Numbered from the stretch's first letter, positions 8,271 through 18,030 are shown. The stretch: 64,000 nucleotides of DNA from Lachnospiraceae bacterium (GCA_029012365.1 JAQXLY010000060.1:21411-85410); one strand, 5' to 3'. Made by a program: numbers and translations. The notes: generated from the sequence alone by a model not told the origin.

Positions 8271-8897
8271 TTAAACTCTCTCCGGTATAATCTCCAAAAA
8301 CGACTTCGTAATCTTCACGCAGGTCTCATAATCCATATGTCCGGTATTTAAGCATAAGTCATAATTCCCCGCATCCGTCCATTCATGTCCTGTGTAGTAC
8401 TTATAATAAGCCGCACGGCGTTTATCAATGGCAAGAATCTGCTTCTCTAACTCCTTATCGTTTCCGTGCAGAATTCCTCTTACACGTTCGATACAATCCT
8501 TTAATGGTGCATGGATATACAGGCGAACAACATTCGGCTGATCCTTTAAAACATAGTCTGCACAACGACCGATAATCACGCACGGTCCTTCCGCTGCCAG
8601 ATCCTTTATTACCTTTGCCTGATAAGTAAACAGATTGTCATTGGATACAAAGTCCTCTCTGTCCGGCGGAATCAGCTCACCCTTGTACTCCTTACGGGCA
8701 ATCTTGTACAGCAGGCTCTTTTTCAGGTTTTCATCTGCCTTTCCGAACAGTTCCTCGTTAATTCCGCTCTCATCGGAAGCCAAACGCAATAATTCTCTGT
8801 CATAATACGGAATATTAAGTTCCTCCGACAGCATTTTACCGATTGTACGTCCACCGCTTCCATACCCTCTTGCAATCGTAATTACATAGTTTTCCAT
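8271..8897 (-). CDS. cytidylate kinase-like family protein
   Basis: A 208-residue P-loop protein of the cytidylate kinase-like family. It begins MENYVITIARGYGSGGRTIG, where GYGSGG is the phosphate-binding loop, continues with DRELLRLAS, and has the GPCVIIGRCADYVL strand near the middle. Members are widespread in Clostridia, and many are not true CMP kinases, so the substrate is unknown. The gene starts 20 bases after the livF stop, so it is the likely last gene of the livKHMGF transcript, which is an odd association. It is followed by the shared terminator. Confidence 0.82.
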   Translation of the reverse strand: MENYVITIARGYGSGGRTIGKMLSEELNIPYYDRELLRLASDESGINEELFGKADENLKKSLLYKIARKEYKGELIPPDREDFVSNDNLFTYQAKVIKDLAAEGPCVIIGRCADYVLKDQPNVVRLYIHAPLKDCIERVRGILHGNDKELEKQILAIDKRRAAYYKYYTGHEWTDAGNYDLCLNTGHMDYETCVKITKSFLEIIPERV

Positions 8898-8916
8898 GAC
8901 TCTTCTCCTTTCCGGA

Positions 8917-9624
8917 TTATGCCCCCAAATAAGCCTTTCTTACAGAATCATCATTTAACAAATCCTTTGCATTTGCCGTAAGCACCACTTTTCCGGTCTC
9001 CAATACATACCCGCGGTTTGCGATAGAAAGTGCCATCTGCGCATTCTGCTCCACGAGAAGAATCGTAACACCGGCCTTATTTAACGATTCAATAATCTTA
9101 AAGATTTCATCTACCAGAATCGGTGCAAGACCCATGGACGGCTCATCCAGCATCAGAAGCGTAGGATTTGACATCATGGCACGCCCCATTGCAAGCATCT
9201 GCTGCTCTCCGCCTGAAAGAGTACCTGCCACCTGGGTTCTTCGCTCCTTCAAACGAGGGAAATGCTCAAAAACAATCTCCAGATTCCTGTCAATCGTAGA
9301 AGCAGGCTGTGTAAATGCTCCCAGCTCCAGATTCTCCATAACAGACATCTGTAAGAATACACGGCGTCCTTCCGGCACCTGTGCAAGTCCTCTGCTTACA
9401 ATCTTATGAGCCGGAATCTGCATCAGGTTCTGGTCATTGAACATGATAGAGCCGGTAGTGCTCTTGAGCAAACCGGAAACCGTCTGAAGAATTGTTGTCT
9501 TACCGGCACCGTTTGCCCCGATCAAAGAGATAATTTCACCCTTCTCAACCTTAAAGCTGATATCCTTTACAGCATGGATACTGCCATAATATACATTGAT
9601 ATTATTTACTTCAAGCATTGCCAT
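8917..9624 (-). CDS. livF: branched-chain amino acid ABC transporter ATP-binding protein LivF
   Basis: A 235-residue ATPase, one of the two that power high-affinity Leu/Ile/Val import. Walker A is GANGAGKTT (about 36-44), the signature LSGGEQQ, Walker B LLMLDEP, and the switch His lies after the D-loop region. Its length is normal for LivF. The start at 9624 is set by GGAGGG seven bases upstream, inside the end of livG; the two genes are four bases apart. It works at the inner face of the membrane with LivG on the LivH-LivM channel. Confidence 0.95.
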   Translation of the reverse strand: MAMLEVNNINVYYGSIHAVKDISFKVEKGEIISLIGANGAGKTTILQTVSGLLKSTTGSIMFNDQNLMQIPAHKIVSRGLAQVPEGRRVFLQMSVMENLELGAFTQPASTIDRNLEIVFEHFPRLKERRTQVAGTLSGGEQQMLAMGRAMMSNPTLLMLDEPSMGLAPILVDEIFKIIESLNKAGVTILLVEQNAQMALSIANRGYVLETGKVVLTANAKDLLNDDSVRKAYLGA

Positions 9625-9627
9625 GGC

Positions 9628-10464
9628 TTAGCCCTCCTTCTTTTTACCGAGATATGCCTCGATTACTACCGGATTCGCCTGAATCTCTTCCGGGGTTCCC
9701 TTAGCAATAATACGTCCGAAGTTCAATACTGCAATCCCCTCACAAATACCCATAACAAGGTTCATATCATGCTCGATAAGAAGAACTGCTATCTGGAAGG
9801 TGTCGCGGATTTTTCTGATATTCTCCATAAGCTCCGCTGTCTCGGACGGATTCATGCCGGCTGCCGGCTCATCAAGAAGCAAAATCTTCGGATTGGTTGC
9901 CAGTGCCCTGACTATCTCCAGACGACGCTGTGCACCGTAAGGAAGACTTCCGGCACGGTAGTCCGCCATATCCTGCATATCGAAAATAGAAAGAAGTTCC
10001 ATTGCCTTTTCATGAGCTGCCTTCTCTGTCTTCCAATACGACGGGAGACGAAGAATACCGCTTACAGTGGAATACTTCATCTCATTATGGAGACCGATTT
10101 TAACATTTTCCTCCACCGTCAATTTATCAAACAGACGAATATTCTGGAAGGTACGTGCTATCCCCGCCTTATTTACCTGCATGGTATTCATACCGTTTGT
10201 ATCTTTCCCGTTTAAAAGTATAGTACCGGTAGTCGGCTGATATACCTTCGTTAATAAGTTAAATACCGTTGTTTTTCCGGCACCGTTAGGACCAATAAGT
10301 CCGGCAATCTCCGTAGCACCTACCGTCAGGTTAAAATCATCTACGGCAACAAGACCGCCAAAGGTAATCCCAAGATGACTACATTCCAGTACAGGCTGCT
10401 TGTTTAAGTCCCGCTCCGGAATAATCCCTACGCTCGGCACAGCTACCATCTTCGTCTTATCCAT
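9628..10464 (-). CDS. livG: branched-chain amino acid ABC transporter ATP-binding protein LivG
   Basis: A 278-residue ATPase partner of LivF. Walker A is GPNGAGKTT, the signature motif is the LivG-type LPYGAQRR, and Walker B is ILLLDEP. The first 24 residues extend beyond the usual start but the ATG at 10464 overlaps the livM stop by eight bases, as expected for translational coupling. LivG and LivF together hydrolyse ATP to drive import through LivH-LivM. Confidence 0.95.
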   Translation of the reverse strand: MDKTKMVAVPSVGIIPERDLNKQPVLECSHLGITFGGLVAVDDFNLTVGATEIAGLIGPNGAGKTTVFNLLTKVYQPTTGTILLNGKDTNGMNTMQVNKAGIARTFQNIRLFDKLTVEENVKIGLHNEMKYSTVSGILRLPSYWKTEKAAHEKAMELLSIFDMQDMADYRAGSLPYGAQRRLEIVRALATNPKILLLDEPAAGMNPSETAELMENIRKIRDTFQIAVLLIEHDMNLVMGICEGIAVLNFGRIIAKGTPEEIQANPVVIEAYLGKKKEG

Positions 10465-11539
10465 TTGCGTTTTCCTCCTTTGCCGTCTTTTTTTTCATGA
10501 ATATACTCTTTATCCTGCCGGAAAGCTTTCCGAAGAAATCACGTACCGTAGGACTGTTGGTTCCGAGCATAACAAGAATCAACACAATCGCATAAACAAG
10601 CATACGGTAGTCACTGAATTCACGAAGCAGCTCCGGAAGAAGTGTAAGAAGTGCAGCCGCAATCAGAGAACCACGCATACTTCCGAGTCCTCCGAGTACC
10701 ACAAATACAAGAACAAGAATGGAAGTATTAAAATCAAACTTTGTCGGCGACACGGTAGAGAAGTTATGTGCAAATAATGTTCCTGCCATACCTGCCATTG
10801 CTGCCGAAACCGAAAAAACAAGCAGCTTGTACTTCGTAACATTAATTCCTACCGACTCCGCTGCGATACGGTTATCACGCAGTGCCATAATCGCACGACC
10901 GGTACGGCTCTGAATCAGGTTAAAAATCACAATCAGACAAAGCAGCAATAAAATGAAACCAAAGGTGAAGGTGGAAAGCTTTCTGACACCGGAGCATCCC
11001 ATGGAACCACTGATAATCATCTTACCTCCTTCGGCTAAATCCATTTTATTTATTACCGAGACATGAAGCCCCTCCGAATCCAGACCGATGTATAAAATAT
11101 TAACAATACTTTTAATAATCTGACCGAATGCCAGAGTTACAATCGCAAGATAGTCACCCTTTAACCGGAGAACCGGGATGCCAATCAAAAGACCTGCTAT
11201 TGCCGCAAGCACACCGCCTGCAATGACTGCTACCAGAAGACAAAGCAGATTTGAATCCGTTACCTGACGCATCAGGGTACTTACGAGTACACCACCGAAT
11301 GCACCCACACTCATAAACCCTGCATGTCCCAGACTTAACTCACCGAGAATGCCTACCGTAAGATTCAGTGAAATAGCCATAATCATGTAAGCACAAATCG
11401 GTACAAGCTGTCCGTTTATTAAGTTCGAGGTGATACCGCCTTCCTTTAGTGCCAATACAGCCAGATAAACCAGAAGCAAACCGCCGATTGTAATGAAATT
11501 CCTTTTTGATGTTTTGTTTATTGTCTTCAATGCTCTCAT
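10457..11539 (-). CDS. livM: branched-chain amino acid ABC transporter permease LivM
   Basis: A 360-residue membrane permease with about nine hydrophobic segments and the family block GELSLGHAGFMSVGAF. The start is taken at ATG 11539, five bases after GAGGTGA, rather than the GTG at 11548. The C-terminus is basic (KKKTAKEENANG) and overlaps the start of livG. It forms the translocation channel with LivH, whose stop codon is adjacent. Confidence 0.94.
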   Translation of the reverse strand: MRALKTINKTSKRNFITIGGLLLVYLAVLALKEGGITSNLINGQLVPICAYMIMAISLNLTVGILGELSLGHAGFMSVGAFGGVLVSTLMRQVTDSNLLCLLVAVIAGGVLAAIAGLLIGIPVLRLKGDYLAIVTLAFGQIIKSIVNILYIGLDSEGLHVSVINKMDLAEGGKMIISGSMGCSGVRKLSTFTFGFILLLLCLIVIFNLIQSRTGRAIMALRDNRIAAESVGINVTKYKLLVFSVSAAMAGMAGTLFAHNFSTVSPTKFDFNTSILVLVFVVLGGLGSMRGSLIAAALLTLLPELLREFSDYRMLVYAIVLILVMLGTNSPTVRDFFGKLSGRIKSIFMKKKTAKEENANG

Positions 11540-11549
11540 CCGGCTCACC

Positions 11550-12428
11550 TCACACTTTCTCGCTAATCTTCTTGCCCAGAAGCCCCGTCGGCTTTACAAG
11601 CAGAACAACAATCAACACGGCAAACACAATCGCATCCGAAATCTCCGTGCTGATATATGCTTTGGCGAAAATTTCAATAATACCGAGTAAAACGCCACCG
11701 ATTAATGCCCCCGGAATAGAGCCTATACCGCCGAATACAGCTGCCGTAAATGCCTTAATACCCGGCATGGAACCAGTCGTCGGTACAAGGTTCGGATATG
11801 CGGAGCAGAGAAGCACACCGGCAATGGCAGCCAAAGCGGAACCTATCGCGAAGGTAATGGAAATCGTGGTATTTACATTGATACCCATCAGCTGTGCGGC
11901 ACCCTTATCCTCCGAACAGGCACGCATTGCCTTTCCCATCTTAGACTTTCCCGTAAAAACAGTAAGTCCAATCATTATGACGACGCATACTAAAATCGTA
12001 ACCACTGTGACGTGGGATATATGAAGTCCCTCTGCAAGCTCAATGCTTCCGCTGCCAACAACAGACTTGAATACCTTCGGATTAGAGGTCCAGAGAAGCT
12101 GCGCAGCATTCTGAAGGAAATAACTCATACCGATTGCGGTAATTAAAACCGCAAGTGAGGTAGCCTGTCTGAGCGGCTTATACGCCAGACGCTCAATGAC
12201 TATACCAAGCACGGTACAAACAAACATGGAAAGTAAAACTCCTACAACCGCAGGCATATTATATCGGCTGGTCATAAAAAAGCAGACATACGCACCTACC
12301 ATAATAACATCACCATGGGCAAAATTCAGCATTTTAGCTATACCATATACCATAGTATAGCCGAGTGCAATAATCGCATAAATGCTCCCCAGACTGATGC
12401 CGTTAATCACATTTGAAAGGAACTCCAT
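11550..12428 (-). CDS. livH: branched-chain amino acid ABC transporter permease LivH
   Basis: A 292-residue membrane permease with about eight hydrophobic segments, and family blocks LGYTMVYGIAKMLNFAHGDV near the N-terminus and AFTAAVFGGIGSIPGA near the middle of the C-terminal half. Length is typical. It lies 148 bases after livK, with a hairpin between that could lower expression of the membrane and ATPase genes relative to the binding protein. Confidence 0.95.
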   Translation of the reverse strand: MEFLSNVINGISLGSIYAIIALGYTMVYGIAKMLNFAHGDVIMVGAYVCFFMTSRYNMPAVVGVLLSMFVCTVLGIVIERLAYKPLRQATSLAVLITAIGMSYFLQNAAQLLWTSNPKVFKSVVGSGSIELAEGLHISHVTVVTILVCVVIMIGLTVFTGKSKMGKAMRACSEDKGAAQLMGINVNTTISITFAIGSALAAIAGVLLCSAYPNLVPTTGSMPGIKAFTAAVFGGIGSIPGALIGGVLLGIIEIFAKAYISTEISDAIVFAVLIVVLLVKPTGLLGKKISEKV

Positions 12429-12512
12429 ATACTACACACCTCAATCCTTTAAAGTATAAAATAAAATCTACATAATTTTATCATAAAAAAAACAAAAAAG
12501 CAATGTAAAAAT

Positions 12513-12554
12513 AGGCAAAGGAACCGCGCAATTTGTACGACGGCTCCTTTGCCT
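12513..12554 (-). terminator. attenuating hairpin between livK and livH
   Basis: In transcript direction the 14-base arms (aggcaaaggagccg and its near-complement with one wobble pair) enclose a 14-base loop and are followed by ATTTTTA. The position just after livK fits partial termination, which would favour excess binding protein. Confidence 0.7.
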
Positions 12555-12576
12555 TAATCCTTATTTATGATTGTAA

Positions 12577-13728
12577 TTAGTCAAGACCTACATATACACC
12601 GTTTTCGATTACCATACCCTTCGGGCTCTTTGTAACCTCACCGTTAGCGCCCCAGGTCATACCGTTACCGGTCAGACCATCAAACTTCATGGTAGTAAAC
12701 TGTGCAATCATGATATCACAGATATCCTCTGCAGACATTGAAGCGGTAACCTTACCGTTCTTGCATGCCTGATAAATTGCGTATACACAGTCATATGCAT
12801 CTGCTGCGAACTGATTCGGGGTCTCACCGAACTTCTCATTATACTTCTTTACGAAGTTTACGGTCTTCTCATCGGAAGCATCTGCGGAGAACGGGGTCAG
12901 AAGCATAACACCCTCTGCAAGAGAAGTATCAAAGCCCTCAAGTGTAAGAATACCGTCCATACCGTCTACGCCAAAGAACTTCGGAGCGTAGCTCATGCTC
13001 TTTGCCTGTGCAAGAATTAATGCAGCTGCCTCATAGTACATCGGAAGGAATACAAGGTCTGCGCCTGCATTCTTAGCATCATTTAACTGTACGCTGAAAT
13101 CAGTCTGGCTGTCGGTAGTGAAGGTGGTAGTGGAAACTACATCAATGCCAAGCTCCTTTGCCTTATTCATGAATGTATCATAAATACCGGTGGAATATAC
13201 ATCATCATTCTTATAGATGATAGCAACCTTCGTTCCAAGCTTCTTGTCGCTGATGTACTGTGCAGATGCGGAACCCTGGTTCGGGTCGGAGAAACACATC
13301 TGGAACATATTGTCCTTATCAGCGGTTACATCCGTAGCGGAAGCAGACGGAGTCAATGCGAAAATACGATCCGCAAAGGTCTCTGCTGAGGTTGCTACGC
13401 ACGGAGAAGAAGTAACGGAACCAAGGGAAATCTGAACTCCCCAGTCCTTAAGTGCATTATATGCATTCACTGCCTTCTCTGCATCATGGGTATCATCCTC
13501 GTACTTTAACTCAAACTGAATATCACCGAGAGCATTAATTTCCTCTACTGCGATTTCAGCACCGCGCTTTGCGGCGTTACCGTAAACTGCTGCGCCACCG
13601 GTAAGCGGACCTGTTCCTCCGATTATAATTACCTCGGAAGCGGAATCCTTCTTGCCACATCCTGCAAATGCGGAAAGCATCATTGCAGAAATAAGACCGA
13701 AACATACTACTTTTTTCATCTTTTTCAT
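12577..13728 (-). CDS. livK: branched-chain amino acid-binding lipoprotein LivK-type
   Basis: A 383-residue extracellular substrate-binding protein. The N-terminus is a lipoprotein signal peptide with lipobox LSAFAGC (Cys24), so it is anchored to the outer face of the membrane. The rest is a type-I periplasmic binding fold (IGGTGPLTGGAAVYG at the start, DAYDCVYAI near the end). It delivers branched-chain amino acids to LivHM. It is first in the operon, with a promoter at 13787-13816. The ligand is inferred from the neighbours and could also be another small amide. Confidence 0.93.
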   Translation of the reverse strand: MKKMKKVVCFGLISAMMLSAFAGCGKKDSASEVIIIGGTGPLTGGAAVYGNAAKRGAEIAVEEINALGDIQFELKYEDDTHDAEKAVNAYNALKDWGVQISLGSVTSSPCVATSAETFADRIFALTPSASATDVTADKDNMFQMCFSDPNQGSASAQYISDKKLGTKVAIIYKNDDVYSTGIYDTFMNKAKELGIDVVSTTTFTTDSQTDFSVQLNDAKNAGADLVFLPMYYEAAALILAQAKSMSYAPKFFGVDGMDGILTLEGFDTSLAEGVMLLTPFSADASDEKTVNFVKKYNEKFGETPNQFAADAYDCVYAIYQACKNGKVTASMSAEDICDIMIAQFTTMKFDGLTGNGMTWGANGEVTKSPKGMVIENGVYVGLD

Positions 13729-13786
13729 AATCTCTCTCCTTCATGTATGTACTACATTTTCTCAAGCCGCTTTTCGACTTTACCAT

Positions 13787-13816
13787 ATACTACTACGATT
13801 GGTTTGAATTTGTCAA
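13787..13816 (-). promoter_or_regulatory. probable livK promoter
   Basis: Minus-strand TTGACA (13811-13816) and TAGTAT (13787-13792) with an 18-base spacer, about 60 bases before the livK start. Confidence 0.6.
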
Positions 13817-13930
13817 CAAAAAAAATATACAAAATCCGAACAATTTCACTTGAAAAGTTGGTGTTTTTACCAATAAAATCCCCATAAAATCACCCTCTGC
13901 AAAAAAAAGAAAGAAAATGTAAAAAAAAGA

Positions 13931-13959
13931 TTGACAAGAATCAAAAAGTATTGTATACT
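13931..13959 (+). promoter_or_regulatory. tRNA-Thr promoter
   Basis: Consensus TTGACA (13931-13936) and TATACT (13954-13959) separated by 17 bases, 38 bases before the mature tRNA. Confidence 0.85.
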
Positions 13960-13997
13960 AACAAACGTCGCTGATAGCGAAGCATTAATTAGCGGGT

Positions 13998-14070
13998 GCT
14001 GCTGTGGCTCAGTCGGTAGAGCGTCGCATTGGTAGTGCGGAGGTCACGGGTCCGATTCCCGTCAGCAGCT
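13998..14070 (+). tRNA. tRNA-Thr (anticodon GGT)
   Basis: A 73-nt cloverleaf. The acceptor arms GCTGCTG and CAGCAGC pair over 7 bp; the D arm is GCTCAGTCGGTAGAGC; the anticodon loop TTGGTAG gives GGT; the T arm is ACGGGTCCGATTCCCGT. CCA is not encoded. GGT reads ACC and ACU threonine codons. It stands alone with its own strong promoter. Confidence 0.95.
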
Positions 14071-14247
14071 TTCAAAGAATGTAGTGGAAACCTTGATTTT
14101 GCAGGGTTTTCACTATTTTTTATTTTAAAAACTTTGATTACACTTTTATAAAATATTGCTCATCCCTCTTTCAAAAATTCAAACAAATTTCTCTTATTTT
14201 GAGAAAATATTCAAGCCGATTTCAGCCCTATCCATTGAATTGTACAA

Positions 14248-14558
14248 TTATTCCAGTTCATCAACGGTCACACATTTTACCTCTTTAAATTGCCTTAGCT
14301 GTTTATCATTTGTCAGGAATAAATCACACCCTCTATACAAGCGATTGCTAATTGTAAAGCATCCATAGTTTTAAAGAATGGATAATCTGCTCTGATCTGC
14401 GCAGCTTTCTCTGCAATCCTTCCGTCTATGCTTTTAACTTGAATATCCATATCATTGATAAAAGCATAAAAAGAATCAATCAATTTCATATCTTTCTGTT
14501 TATACGGATAGGTTAAATATTCCGTAACCGTAATTGCAGATGTGACATAAAACCACAA
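14248..14558 (-). pseudogene. PIN-domain protein relic
   Basis: The C-terminal two thirds of a PIN-domain nuclease of the kind often used as a toxin. It reads YVTSAITVTEYLTYPY, then FFKTMDALQLAIACIEG. There a one-base deletion shifts the frame, and the neighbouring frame continues as CDLFLTNDKQLRQFKEVKCVTVDELE. The N-terminal part with the first catalytic Asp is missing: homology begins right at the argD terminator hairpin. Non-functional. Confidence 0.7.
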
Positions 14559-14562
14559 AGCA

Positions 14563-14625
14563 GGGGCTGTCGCATGAATATGCCACGCTCACACCATTGC
14601 GCATTTTATTCGTACGACAGCCCCC
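14563..14625. terminator. terminator hairpin downstream of argD
   Basis: A stem of ggggctgtcgcatgaat (from 14563) against attcgtacgacagcccc (to 14625), with one mismatch region and a loop of about 28 bases. In the argD direction it ends the arginine operon. The core GGGGCTGTCGCA recurs at 31474. Confidence 0.7.
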
Positions 14626-14635
14626 GATTCCTCTC

Positions 14636-15820
14636 TTACAAGCTCTTTTCCAATACCGCTATCATCTCATCCACATGCTCTTTCTTTATCACAAGCGGCG
14701 GGACAAACCTGATAATATTGCTGCCTGCGGCAATTAATATCAGACCGGCATCCATGGCACGGGTAATAATCTCCTTTACCGGCTCTTTAAACTCCAGTCC
14801 CTGCATCAGACCGATTCCGCGATGTGCGACAATTTTATCGGTATGACGGGCTGCCAATTCCTCCAGCCGCTCATAAAGGTAGGCTCCTGCTTCTTTCACA
14901 TTTTCTAAAAGGTTCAACTCCTCAAAACGGTCAAATACCGTACTTACCGCATGAGTAACAAACGGATTACCGCCGTAGGTAGTTCCGTGGTCACCCGGCT
15001 CATAAGCTGCTGCCACCTCATCTGTTGCCGCAAACGCGCCTACCGGCACGCCACAGCCCAGAGCCTTTGCGGTTGTCATAATATCCGGCTTAATGCCATA
15101 CTGCTGGTATGCAAACATAGAACCGGTTCTGCCCATACCGCATTGAATTTCGTCTAAAATGAGAAGGACACCCTTTTCGTCGCAAAGCTTTCTTACGCCC
15201 TGTAAAAACTCTTTTTCCGCCGGGTAAATTCCACCCTCGCCCTGTACGGTTTCCATAATAATCGCTGCCGTCTTATCGGAAAGCTTTTCCTTAACACTGT
15301 CTAAATTATTATACTCCGCAAATACCGCTCCGCCGATTAACGGTTCAAATGCGGTACGATACTTCTTTGTACCGGTTACGGACAATGCACCCATACTTCT
15401 TCCATGGAACGAATGCTCCATGGCAATGATTTCACTGTCTGCCACACCATGCTTCTTATAATAATACTTTCTTGCAAGCTTAATGGCACCCTCTACTGCT
15501 TCCGTACCGCTGTTAGTAAAGAATACACGGTCCATGCCGGATGCCTTTACAAGCTTTTCCGCCGCAAAGGTAGTCGGCTCATTGTAATAGTAATTAGAGG
15601 TATGCAGAAGCTTATCCACCTGTGCCTTTACCGATTCATTATACTTTTTATCACCGTATCCCAGCGCAAATACCGCTATTCCTGCGGAAAAATCCAGATA
15701 TTTTTTCCCATCCGTGTCATATAAATATACTCCGTCCCCATGGTCAAGCACAACCTGATACCTTGCATAGGTATGCATCAATACCTTTTCTGCTCTTGAA
15801 ATACACTCTTCCTTATTCAT
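14636..15820 (-). CDS. argD: acetylornithine aminotransferase
   Basis: A 394-residue class-III PLP aminotransferase. It converts N-acetylglutamate semialdehyde and glutamate to N-acetylornithine and 2-oxoglutarate in arginine synthesis. Family motifs include FTNSGTEAVEGAIKLARKY (PLP phosphate site), LILDEIQCGMGRTG, and the PLP lysine in TTAKALGCGVPVGA. The start ATG at 15820 follows AAAGGAGAGG; a longer in-frame extension to 15871 has no ribosome site. It is the last gene of the operon after argB. Confidence 0.96.
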   Translation of the reverse strand: MNKEECISRAEKVLMHTYARYQVVLDHGDGVYLYDTDGKKYLDFSAGIAVFALGYGDKKYNESVKAQVDKLLHTSNYYYNEPTTFAAEKLVKASGMDRVFFTNSGTEAVEGAIKLARKYYYKKHGVADSEIIAMEHSFHGRSMGALSVTGTKKYRTAFEPLIGGAVFAEYNNLDSVKEKLSDKTAAIIMETVQGEGGIYPAEKEFLQGVRKLCDEKGVLLILDEIQCGMGRTGSMFAYQQYGIKPDIMTTAKALGCGVPVGAFAATDEVAAAYEPGDHGTTYGGNPFVTHAVSTVFDRFEELNLLENVKEAGAYLYERLEELAARHTDKIVAHRGIGLMQGLEFKEPVKEIITRAMDAGLILIAAGSNIIRFVPPLVIKKEHVDEMIAVLEKSL

Positions 15821-15897
15821 TTTTTCCTCTCCTTTCTTATAACAAAACACCGGGACGCCATGTCCCGGCATCTTATGATTTATTAAAAGAACTCCCG

Positions 15898-16770
15898 CTA
15901 TTCTCCTTTAATAATTGCAGTACCGATACCCTTATTCGTAAAGAATTCAAGTAGCAGCGAGTGTGCAATACGACCGTCCATAATATGTACGCCTGTCACG
16001 CCTTCCTTTACCGCATCAATGCAGTTCTGAAGCTTCGGAAGCATTCCGCCTCCGATGACCCCGGAGGCAAGCAGCTCATCCGCATCTGCCAGAGTCAGTA
16101 CGGAAATAAGGGAGGACTTATCCTCAAAATCGCGGTACACGCCCTCGATATCCGTAAGAAATGCCAGCTTCTCGGCATTCATTGCGGTTGCGATTGCACA
16201 AGCCGCATCATCCGCATTGATATTATAGGAAAGAAAATCGTCGTCCATACCGATAGGTGCAATCACCGGAATATAATCATTTACCAAAAGCGTGTCAATC
16301 AGGTTTGTGTCAACTTCCGTAATGTTTCCGACAAAACCGATATCCTCTCCGTTTGCATACTTCTTCTCACACTTTAAGGTGCCTCCGTCCTTTCCGCAGA
16401 TACCGGATGCCTTAACTCCGAGCTGTTCAAGCATCTGCACGAGACGCTTATTCACCTTATTCAGTACCATTTCCGCAACTTCCATGGTCTCTGCGTCGGT
16501 TACACGCAGCCCCTGTACAAACTTTGCTTCCTTTCCCAGAAGTCCGACCCACTTACTGATTTCCTTTCCGCCGCCATGTACGATAATCGGCTGCATGCCA
16601 ACCAGCTTTAACAAAGCCACGTCCTTAATTACATTCTGCTGCAGCTTCTCATCCAACATTGCGCTTCCGCCATACTTTACCACTACAATCTTATCCTTAA
16701 ACTTCTGTATATACGGCAGTGCCTCAATGAGCACATTCGCTTTTGCCATTACTTCTTCCATCATACTCAT
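15898..16770 (-). CDS. argB: acetylglutamate kinase
   Basis: A 290-residue amino acid kinase that phosphorylates N-acetylglutamate with ATP, the second step of arginine synthesis. Motifs: VVKYGGSAM near residues 29-37, [11 protein letters not shown] for the nucleotide/substrate loop, and [12 protein letters not shown] near the C-terminal half. The start follows GAGGAA. It lies between argJ (18 bases before) and argD (77 bases after). Many such enzymes are arginine-inhibited; this cannot be judged here. Confidence 0.96.
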   Translation of the reverse strand: MSMMEEVMAKANVLIEALPYIQKFKDKIVVVKYGGSAMLDEKLQQNVIKDVALLKLVGMQPIIVHGGGKEISKWVGLLGKEAKFVQGLRVTDAETMEVAEMVLNKVNKRLVQMLEQLGVKASGICGKDGGTLKCEKKYANGEDIGFVGNITEVDTNLIDTLLVNDYIPVIAPIGMDDDFLSYNINADDAACAIATAMNAEKLAFLTDIEGVYRDFEDKSSLISVLTLADADELLASGVIGGGMLPKLQNCIDAVKEGVTGVHIMDGRIAHSLLLEFFTNKGIGTAIIKGE

Positions 16771-16788
16771 AATGATTCCTCACTTTCA

Positions 16789-18015
16789 TCAGCTGCGGTA
16801 GTCCGCATTAATCTTGACATAATCAAAGGTTAAATCACAGCCCCATGCGGTAGCGCATGCCGTCCCCTGCTTCATATCCGCAATGGCGGTTACCCGGGAG
16901 GCGGATAAAATTTTCGTTGCCTCTTCCTCGGAATAGTCTGTAGCAAAACCGCCTTTTACAAGCTGCAATTTACCGTTTTCACTCTCTATGTATAAATCCA
17001 CCGCATCCGGATCAAAGCTTTCCCCGGAATATCCCAGAGCGCAGAGAATCCGTCCCCAGTTGGCATCCTGTCCGAAAATTGCCGCCTTTGTAAGACTTGA
17101 GGTAATGACGGACTTTGCAAATATGACTGCCTGTTCCTTGGTTGCCGCATTCAAAATCTTAGTTGTGAAGAGCTTCGTTGCGCCCTCCCCATCCTCCGCA
17201 ATTTTCTTTGCCAGAGTTTCATTTACATAATAAAGTGCTTCCTTAAACTTAGTATACTCTTCACCCTCAGTTGTAATCTCCGGGTTTCCTGCCGCACCGT
17301 TTGCAAGTAACAGCACCGTATCATTGGTAGAGGTATCACCGTCTACGGAAACCATGTTATACGTATCACATACCGTCTCGGAAAGCGCCTTCTGAAGCAG
17401 CTCTTTGGAAATGCAGGCATCTGTCGTAATAAAGCCGAGCATGGTACACATATTCGGATGAATCATACCGGAGCCCTTGCACATACCGCCGATAGTTACG
17501 GTAACACCACCCACCTCAATGGTTACGGCTGCTTCCTTTTCCTTTGTGTCGGTTGTCATAATTGCCTTTGCTGCCAGATGTCCGGCCTCACGGCCTTCTG
17601 CAAGCTGCGGCACCATCGCCTCAACACCTGCACAGATCTTATCCATCGGAAGCTGCATACCGATAACTCCCGTAGACGCCACCAATACGTTATCAGCAGA
17701 GACGTTTAACAATTTTTCCACTACCTCGCCGGTTTCCCTGCAATAACGCATTCCTTCCTCGCCTGTACAGGCATTGGCAATTCCTGCATTAATAACTACC
17801 GCATGTACATCACCGCCGTCGGTTACCACCTTTTTATCCCACTTTACCGGAGCTGCCTTTACTACATTGGTTGTAAATGTCCCGGCGCTGCGGCAAGGCA
17901 GGCTGCTGTACAGCATCGCCATATCGTTACGCCCCGTCTTATACTTGATTCCTGCCGTCGTGTATGCTGCGGCAAATCCCTTTGCGCTGGTTGCGCCACC
18001 ATCAATTATCTTCAT
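16789..18015 (-). CDS. argJ: bifunctional ornithine acetyltransferase/N-acetylglutamate synthase
   Basis: A 408-residue ArgJ. It transfers acetyl from acetylornithine to glutamate, recycling the acetyl group, and some members also use acetyl-CoA. The self-cleavage site that gives two chains is seen in AIMTTDT, whose Thr becomes the N-terminal nucleophile; GMCKGSGMIHPNMCTML is also typical. The start at 18015 (MKIIDGG) has AAAGG nine bases away; the ATG at 18024 overlaps that site. It follows a GNAT gene by 15 bases. Confidence 0.96.
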   Translation of the reverse strand: MKIIDGGATSAKGFAAAYTTAGIKYKTGRNDMAMLYSSLPCRSAGTFTTNVVKAAPVKWDKKVVTDGGDVHAVVINAGIANACTGEEGMRYCRETGEVVEKLLNVSADNVLVASTGVIGMQLPMDKICAGVEAMVPQLAEGREAGHLAAKAIMTTDTKEKEAAVTIEVGGVTVTIGGMCKGSGMIHPNMCTMLGFITTDACISKELLQKALSETVCDTYNMVSVDGDTSTNDTVLLLANGAAGNPEITTEGEEYTKFKEALYYVNETLAKKIAEDGEGATKLFTTKILNAATKEQAVIFAKSVITSSLTKAAIFGQDANWGRILCALGYSGESFDPDAVDLYIESENGKLQLVKGGFATDYSEEEATKILSASRVTAIADMKQGTACATAWGCDLTFDYVKINADYRS

Positions 18016-18030
18016 ACAAATCATCCTTTC

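Noticed and set aside
9406..10215. 269-codon plus-strand gene
   Set aside because: Antisense shadow of livF and livG with no recognisable domain.
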